From assembly GCA_964415245.1 (NCBI GenBank), contig CAYQAJ010000070.1, positions 1 to 19,545 of the forward strand: a stretch of DNA of 19,545 bases, given 5' to 3'. Source of the DNA: CAYQAJ01 sp964415245 (GTDB lineage: Bacteria; Planctomycetota; Planctomycetia; Pirellulales; Pirellulaceae). The notes below the pieces were generated by a model, which searched no databases, had not been told where the DNA came from, and saw only the letters and a list, made by a program, of their open reading frames with translations. The position numbers and the translations under genes were made by a program. Positions 14,479 to 19,545 of this stretch are shown one piece after another; the stretch's first letter is position 1; the number at the start of each line of letters is the position of its first letter.

Positions 14479-17400
14479 ATGCCTACGATCAACCCCCGAT
14501 TGCACACGGTTTTGGTTGTCGCGTCGCTCGTATTGGCGGGCTCCGCTTCGCGCGTCAGCGCCGACGATCCGCCCGCGTACAACCGCGACGTCCGGCCGAT
14601 TCTGGCCGACAACTGCTTTGTCTGTCATGGAGCCGACAGCGCATCTCGCAAAGCGGATCTTCGTCTCGACCAGCGCGAAGTTGCCGTTGAGTTCGGAGCG
14701 ATTTTCCCCGGCGATCCGGACTCGAGCGAGTTGGTCGCGCGGATCACCTCGGACGACCCTGAGTACATGATGCCGCCGCCGGAAACCAAAAAGGCACTTA
14801 CGGCCGAACAGAAAGAGCTGCTTACACGGTGGATCGCCGCGGGCGCCGAATATCAACCGCACTGGTCGTTTATTGCCCCGCACAGGTCCGAGCTGCCGCC
14901 GGTGCAAAACGAAGCATGGGTCAAGAACGCGATCGACCGCTTCGTGTTGGCCAAGCTGGAGGCAAACGGCCTTTCGCCGGCGCCCGAGGCCGATGTCCGC
15001 GCGCTCTTTCGCAGACTGCACCTCGACATTACGGGTTTGCCCCCTACCCCGGAAGACACCGATGCATTCGCCAAGGATTACGCCGCAGGTGGCGACGAGG
15101 CGCTTTCCGCGTGGATCGACCGGTTGATGGAAACGACCGCCTGGGGTGAGCACCGCGCGCGTTACTGGCTGGACGCGGCCCGCTACGGCGATACGCACGG
15201 CCTGCACTTCGACAACTACCGCGAGATGTGGCCCTATCGCGACTGGGTGATCCGCGCTTTCAACGCCAACGAGCCGTTCGACCGTTTCACCGTCGAACAA
15301 ATCGCCGGCGACTTGCTGCCCCATCCGACCGACGACCAGCTCATCGCCACTGGATTCCAGCGGTGCAACATCACCACGAATGAAGGGGGCACTATCGACG
15401 AAGAGAACCTGGCGAATTACGCGGCCGACCGAGTGCAAACCTTTGGATGGGTGTATCTGGGACTCACGACCAACTGCAGTCAATGCCACGACCACAAGTT
15501 CGATCCCTTCACCATGAAGGACTATTACTCGCTGGCCGCCTATTTCCGCAACACAACGCAGCCGGCCAAGGACGGCAACGTGAAAGAGGGAGGCGGCCCC
15601 GTGCTGATGGTTCCGTCTCCGGACGACCAGCAGCGGTGGGAAGCCTTGCCCAACGAAATCGCCGCCGCCAAATCCCGCCGCGATCAGCGACGCGAAGAGG
15701 CGCGCGATGCCTTCACGCAATGGCTGGCCGAAGCCAAACCCGACGCGCTCGATGAAGCCGTTTCGGCCGAAGGACTCGTCGTCCACCTTCCGCTCAACGA
15801 AGGCGCCGGCAACGAGGCCCGCAATCTCTGCGAGAACCCGGACAAGTTCCAATCCACGGGAGAAGTGGTCTGGATTCCGGAAGGCAAGATTGGCCCGGCA
15901 CCGGTGATGAAGCTGGGTGGCACCTTCGACCTGGGCGAGTTGGGAGACTTCGAGAAGGACCAGGCGTTCAGCTACGGCGCATGGATCAAGACGGGCCGTA
16001 ACGGCGTCTTCGGCGGGATCATTGCCCGCATGGACGAGAAGAGCGGCTATCGCGGCTGGGATCTGTGGCAGAACGATCGTGCTGTATCCGTGCACGTCAT
16101 TGATGCGTGGCCGGAAAACGCAATGAAAGTCTCCACCCGCAACGACGTGCTCAACCCCGGTCAGTGGCAGCACGTTTTCGTGACGTATGACGGTTCAGTC
16201 GCTCCCGACGGTATCAAAATTTACGTCGATGGCAAACAACAAGAGCTGAAGGTGGAGAATAACACCTTGAAGCCGGATGCCACGATCCGCGCCAATACTC
16301 CGCTCCGCGTCGGCCAGCGCAGCGACTCGCAGGTCTTCGAAGGCGGCGCCGTGCAGGACGTCCGCGTTTACACGCGCACGCTCGGTGCCGAAGAAGTCAA
16401 GGCCATTGCCGACGTCGCTCCGCTGCGGGCCATCCTCGCCAGCGCCGCGGACCAGCGCACGCCCGAGCAACAGGCCGCGCTGTACGACTACTATCTCGTG
16501 ACGCGCGACGACGAGTACCCGGCGCTGGTCGACGCGATCGCCAGGCTGGAGGGCGAGCGGGAAGCCATCCGAGCGCGAAGCGCGGTCACACTCATTCAAC
16601 AGGAGCGAAAGGACTCGCCCGCAATGGGTCACATCCTGATGCGCGGCGCGTACGATAAGCCGGGCGAAGAAGTCGAAGCGGCCACGCCGGCGGCACTGCA
16701 TCCCCTGCCGAACGACGCACCGAAAAACCGTCTGGGTCTGGCGATGTGGCTCGTCGATCCGGCCAACCCGCTCACGGCGCGAGTGACCGTCAATCGGTTT
16801 TGGCAGGAGGTCTTCGGGCAAGGCATCGTCACCACGCCCGAGGACTTCGGCACCAGGGGGGTTCTTCCCACGCATCCCGAGCTTTTGGACTGGCTGGCGG
16901 TCGAGTTCCGCGAGAGCGGATGGGACGTCAAGCGATTGTTCAAGCTGATGCTGATGAGCGCGACGTATCGTCAAGCCGCGCTCACCACACCGGAGAAACT
17001 GGAAAAGGACCGCGCCAACGCTTTGTTATCGCGCGGTCCGCGATTTCGCATGGATGCTGAAATGCTGCGCGACTACGCGCTGGCCGCCAGCGGTTTGCTT
17101 TCCAAAAAGATGTACGGCCCTCCGGCCAAGCCATATCAGCCGCCCGACATTTGGAATATCGTGGGTCTGCCCGAAGGAAACACGCGGAATTACGTCCAGG
17201 ATCATGGAGAAGACCTCTACCGCCGCACGGTTTATAGCTTCTGGAAACGCATGGCGCCGCCCCCGAACCTCGAAGCGTTCAACGCACCTAGCCGCGTAGT
17301 CTGCACCGTACGTCGCGAACGCACCAATACGCCACTCCAGGCGCTGGTGACGCTCAACGATCCGCAGTTCGTCGAAGCTGCCCGGTACTTGGCCCAGCAG

Positions 17401-17673
17401 GCCCTCGCGGGCAGCGGCGGCGATGACGCCAAAGTCATGAACTACCTTGCCGACCGCGTGCTTTGCCGTCCCATGAACGCCAAAGAGCAGAGCATCCTTC
17501 TGGCCGACAAGGCGGAGTATCTCGCCTACTATCAATCGAAGCCCGACGACGCCAAGGCGTTCATCGCCGTCGGCGAATCGCCGCTCGACGAAAAGATCGA
17601 TGCCGCGGAATTGGCCGCGTGGACGTTGGTCTCGAATCAGGTCATGAACCTGGATGAAGCGTTAAACAAGTAA
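14479..17673 (+). CDS. PSCyt1-PSCyt2-LamG-PSD1 planctomycete cytochrome-like protein
   Basis: The ATG at 14479 gives 1064 residues and a clear Sec signal peptide (hydrophobic VLVVASLVLAG, cleavage likely after VSA at 28). A 36-codon upstream extension would bury that signal. Order: PSCyt1 with a single heme c motif C46-F-V-C49-H50 and the axial-ligand region around YMMPPP; DUF1549 (PSCyt2, about 130-340, including WLDAARYGDTHGLHFDNYR and a second CSQCHDHKFDPF motif); a LamG/concanavalin-type insert (about 425-580, LVVHLPLNEGAGNEARN to GGAVQDVRVYTRTL); and DUF1553 (PSD1, about 690-1040, NPLTARVTVNRFWQEVFGQG). The protein is exported. Its function is unproven; a role in polysaccharide handling with the DUF1501 partner is usually inferred. 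The partner gene starts 9 bases after its stop. Confidence 0.93.
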   Translation: MPTINPRLHTVLVVASLVLAGSASRVSADDPPAYNRDVRPILADNCFVCHGADSASRKADLRLDQREVAVEFGAIFPGDPDSSELVARITSDDPEYMMPPPETKKALTAEQKELLTRWIAAGAEYQPHWSFIAPHRSELPPVQNEAWVKNAIDRFVLAKLEANGLSPAPEADVRALFRRLHLDITGLPPTPEDTDAFAKDYAAGGDEALSAWIDRLMETTAWGEHRARYWLDAARYGDTHGLHFDNYREMWPYRDWVIRAFNANEPFDRFTVEQIAGDLLPHPTDDQLIATGFQRCNITTNEGGTIDEENLANYAADRVQTFGWVYLGLTTNCSQCHDHKFDPFTMKDYYSLAAYFRNTTQPAKDGNVKEGGGPVLMVPSPDDQQRWEALPNEIAAAKSRRDQRREEARDAFTQWLAEAKPDALDEAVSAEGLVVHLPLNEGAGNEARNLCENPDKFQSTGEVVWIPEGKIGPAPVMKLGGTFDLGELGDFEKDQAFSYGAWIKTGRNGVFGGIIARMDEKSGYRGWDLWQNDRAVSVHVIDAWPENAMKVSTRNDVLNPGQWQHVFVTYDGSVAPDGIKIYVDGKQQELKVENNTLKPDATIRANTPLRVGQRSDSQVFEGGAVQDVRVYTRTLGAEEVKAIADVAPLRAILASAADQRTPEQQAALYDYYLVTRDDEYPALVDAIARLEGEREAIRARSAVTLIQQERKDSPAMGHILMRGAYDKPGEEVEAATPAALHPLPNDAPKNRLGLAMWLVDPANPLTARVTVNRFWQEVFGQGIVTTPEDFGTRGVLPTHPELLDWLAVEFRESGWDVKRLFKLMLMSATYRQAALTTPEKLEKDRANALLSRGPRFRMDAEMLRDYALAASGLLSKKMYGPPAKPYQPPDIWNIVGLPEGNTRNYVQDHGEDLYRRTVYSFWKRMAPPPNLEAFNAPSRVVCTVRRERTNTPLQALVTLNDPQFVEAARYLAQQALAGSGGDDAKVMNYLADRVLCRPMNAKEQSILLADKAEYLAYYQSKPDDAKAFIAVGESPLDEKIDAAELAAWTLVSNQVMNLDEALNK

Positions 17674-17682
17674 GGACTGGTC

Positions 17683-19131
17683 ATGAACACACCCAGCGCA
17701 TTTACTCAGCTCCAAACTCGCCGCCAGTTTTTCACCAGCGGCAGAAATCTCCTCGGCGGAATGGCCTTGGCATCGCTGCTCGGCGAGTCGGCGGCCCGCG
17801 CATCGGACACCCATCCGATCGGGCCACACTTTGCGCCGAAGGCGAATCGCGTCATCTACCTGCACATGGTCGGCGGGCCCGCGCAGATGGACCTGTTCGA
17901 TTACAAGCCCGTCATGCAAGAGTGGTACGACAAGGACTTGCCCGACTCAGTCCGCATGGGACAGCGGCTGACCACGATGACCAGCGGACAGGCGCGGTTC
18001 CCGATCGCGCCGTCGAAATTCCAGTTCAATCAGGTGGGCGAGTGCGGCATGTGGATGAACACCGAGCTGCTGCCGAATCTGGCCAAGAAGGCGGACGAAA
18101 TCTGCTGGATGCGCACCCTGCACACCGAAGCCATCAACCACGAGCCCGCCATGACGGCCATGCAGACGGGCAACCAGGTTCCGGGGCGACCGTGCCTGGG
18201 TTCGTGGGCGTCGTACGGGCTGGGATCGGCGAACGAGAATCTGCCGGCCTTCGTCGTTCTCGTCGCAATCCCCACCAACCGCGAGCAGGAACAGGCGATT
18301 TCCTCGCGGCTCTGGAGTGCCGGCTATCTTTCCGGCGAACATGCGGGCGTTTCATTCCGCAGCAAGGGGGACCCGATTCTCTACGTCAACAACCCACCGG
18401 GTGTACCCGACTCCCTCCGCCGACGCAGCATCGAAGGACTCAATGCGCTTAACGAAATCAACTACGAAGCTCTCGGAGACCCGGAGACACATACCCGCAT
18501 CCAGCAGTACGAAATGGCATTCCGTATGCAGGCCAGCATGCCGGAACTTACGGATCTCAGCAGCGAACCCGAACACGTCTTAACGCTGTACGGCGAAGAA
18601 GCGAAGAAGCCCGGCACCTTTGCCAACGTGGCGCTCATGACGCGCCGTCTGGCCGAACGCGGCGTGCGCTTCATTCAGGTGTACCACAACAATTGGGACC
18701 ACCACAGCAACGTCGGCGGGCGGATGCCCAGCCAGTGCAAGGATGTCGATCGGCCATGTTATGCCCTGCTGGAAGATCTCAAACGATGTGGCATGCTCGA
18801 CGACACGCTCATCATCTGGGGGGGCGAATTCGGCCGCACCATTTACTCCCAAGGGGGCCTGTCCAAGACGAACTACGGCCGCGACCATCATCCCCGCTGC
18901 TTCACCATGTGGATGGCCGGCGGCGGAGCGAAGGGAGGCGCGATTTACGGCGAAACCGACGACTTCTCGTACAACATCGTGCGCGATCCGGTCCACATTC
19001 GCGACTTCCACGCCACCGTGCTGCACCTGCTCGGGTTCGACCACGAGCGGTTCACGGTTCGCTACCAGGGATTGGATCAGCGGCTCACCGGCGTCGTGCC
19101 CGCCCACGTCATCAACGAACTGCTGGCGTGA
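17683..19131 (+). CDS. DUF1501 protein with Tat signal (alkaline phosphatase/sulfatase-like fold)
   Basis: A 482-residue protein with a twin-arginine leader (R13-R14-Q-F-F) and a following hydrophobic stretch GGMALASLLG, so it is exported folded. It is DUF1501 along its length: VIYLHMVGGPAQMDLFDYKP near the start, NWDHHSNVGGR, IIWGGEFGRTIYSQGG and GRDHHPRCFTMWMAGGG. The Asp/His-rich motifs match metal-binding positions of the alkaline phosphatase superfamily, but no substrate is known. AAGGA overlapping the PSD1 stop serves as its ribosome site, which supports translational coupling. PSD1-DUF1501 pairs are very common in planctomycetes and are thought to work as one exported system. The product is complete. 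Confidence 0.93.
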   Translation: MNTPSAFTQLQTRRQFFTSGRNLLGGMALASLLGESAARASDTHPIGPHFAPKANRVIYLHMVGGPAQMDLFDYKPVMQEWYDKDLPDSVRMGQRLTTMTSGQARFPIAPSKFQFNQVGECGMWMNTELLPNLAKKADEICWMRTLHTEAINHEPAMTAMQTGNQVPGRPCLGSWASYGLGSANENLPAFVVLVAIPTNREQEQAISSRLWSAGYLSGEHAGVSFRSKGDPILYVNNPPGVPDSLRRRSIEGLNALNEINYEALGDPETHTRIQQYEMAFRMQASMPELTDLSSEPEHVLTLYGEEAKKPGTFANVALMTRRLAERGVRFIQVYHNNWDHHSNVGGRMPSQCKDVDRPCYALLEDLKRCGMLDDTLIIWGGEFGRTIYSQGGLSKTNYGRDHHPRCFTMWMAGGGAKGGAIYGETDDFSYNIVRDPVHIRDFHATVLHLLGFDHERFTVRYQGLDQRLTGVVPAHVINELLA

Positions 19132-19545
19132 GTACGCAGCGCCAGCCGCCTATTCGATTCACCAAGTCGTGGTGGTGTAACGGTCCAGCGAGAGTTCCCC
19201 GGTGGAAGTTTCCGAGCGGAAGTTTCCGAGTGGAAAATGCAGTATTCAGCGGCTTCGTCCGCTATGGGTTCGCGCCGTAACTTCGGCGTCAGCTTTGTAT
19301 CGCTGCGAGAAGGCGTTGTCCCGCGTTAGAGAATCCGGCTGGCGACGTCCCACGTCGCTGGCGGCCGCTGAACCAACCGAAGCCGTGCGCGTCAACACTC
19401 CCGTCGACAGATGCTCGTTCTCGGGGCGTGTAAAGGGTTAAGCGAACAACAGGCAAATTCGGAAATCGTTGCAAAGTTAAGGCTTGCAATAGTCGGGGCG
19501 ACAAGACGGCTATTGAACTTTTCCTGTCCGGCATCCGTGCCTGGG
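19132..19545. other. Intergenic region with no credible gene
   Basis: Beyond the DUF1501 stop I see no gene. A short tandem repeat, GGAAGTTTCCGAG plus one base, occurs twice (19204-19217 and 19218-19231) with a partial third copy. A direct repeat TTGCAA occurs near 19470-19490. A weak stem CACCA/TGGTG follows the gene near 19160-19180. The right end becomes more AT-rich after 19430 and may hold the promoter of a gene outside the window. Two short open frames here (19202-19441 plus, 19289-19534 minus) have no family features. Confidence 0.5.

Noticed and set aside
14199..14612. Minus-strand frame upstream of and overlapping the PSD1 start
   Set aside because: Low-complexity Ser/Arg/Pro composition, no ribosome site, and it overlaps the PSD1 signal peptide.
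14356..16173. 605-codon minus-strand frame opposite PSD1
   Set aside because: No recognisable domain, and it is antisense to clear PSCyt1 and PSCyt2 motifs.
19202..19534. Two short open frames at the right end
   Set aside because: They overlap each other on opposite strands and show no family features; one includes the short tandem repeat.

Overview
This window is high-GC bacterial DNA that most likely comes from a planctomycete of the Pirellula/Rhodopirellula type. The assignment rests on gene content. There is a PSCyt1-PSD1 cytochrome-like protein (with a LamG-type insert) paired with a Tat-exported DUF1501 protein. There is an ECF sigma factor directly upstream of a membrane-anchored PknB-like kinase with a leucine-rich-repeat ectodomain. 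Dispersed inverted-repeat elements related to AACCCGAAGCGTAAGCGAGG sit in the intergenic gaps. A run of 100 Ns (8710-8809) shows that this is a scaffold from a draft or metagenomic assembly.

Layout, left to right. (1) 149-2959 on the plus strand: a cytoplasmic Asp-box (BNR) beta-propeller protein and a MoaD/ThiS-like protein ending in Gly-Gly. Between them lie two genes of lower GC with their own extended -10 promoter: a small, very acidic protein and a HEPN-type protein carrying the RxxxxH motif. I read these two as an inserted toxin-antitoxin-like or defence-like cassette. (2) 3099-6945 on the minus strand: ECF sigma factor, then LRR kinase. (3) 7113-9663 on the minus strand: a SWIM zinc-finger SNF2 ATPase interrupted by the N gap, which hides its Walker A motif. 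(4) 9874-14120: a heme and iron-stress cluster. A radical SAM/SPASM protein of the AhbD/NirJ type and a degenerate RIC (YtfE/ScdA-like) protein run leftward. Divergent from them, a HemY/CgoX-type porphyrinogen oxidase and a GYD-domain protein run rightward. An Rrf2-family regulator converges from the right. (5) 14479-19131 on the plus strand: PSD1 and DUF1501 genes, 9 bases apart. (6) 19132-19545: no credible gene.

The most interesting reading is that region 4 forms one regulated unit. The Rrf2 gene and the hemY/RIC divergent region each carry a TTGACAC -35 region, an AT-rich -10, and a palindrome of the form GGAY-N6-RTCC at the expected start of transcription. That suggests the Rrf2 protein represses both itself and the heme/RIC genes. 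The second most interesting item is the HEPN cassette inside the propeller-MoaD pair. Function calls are from motif recognition by eye; no database search was possible.
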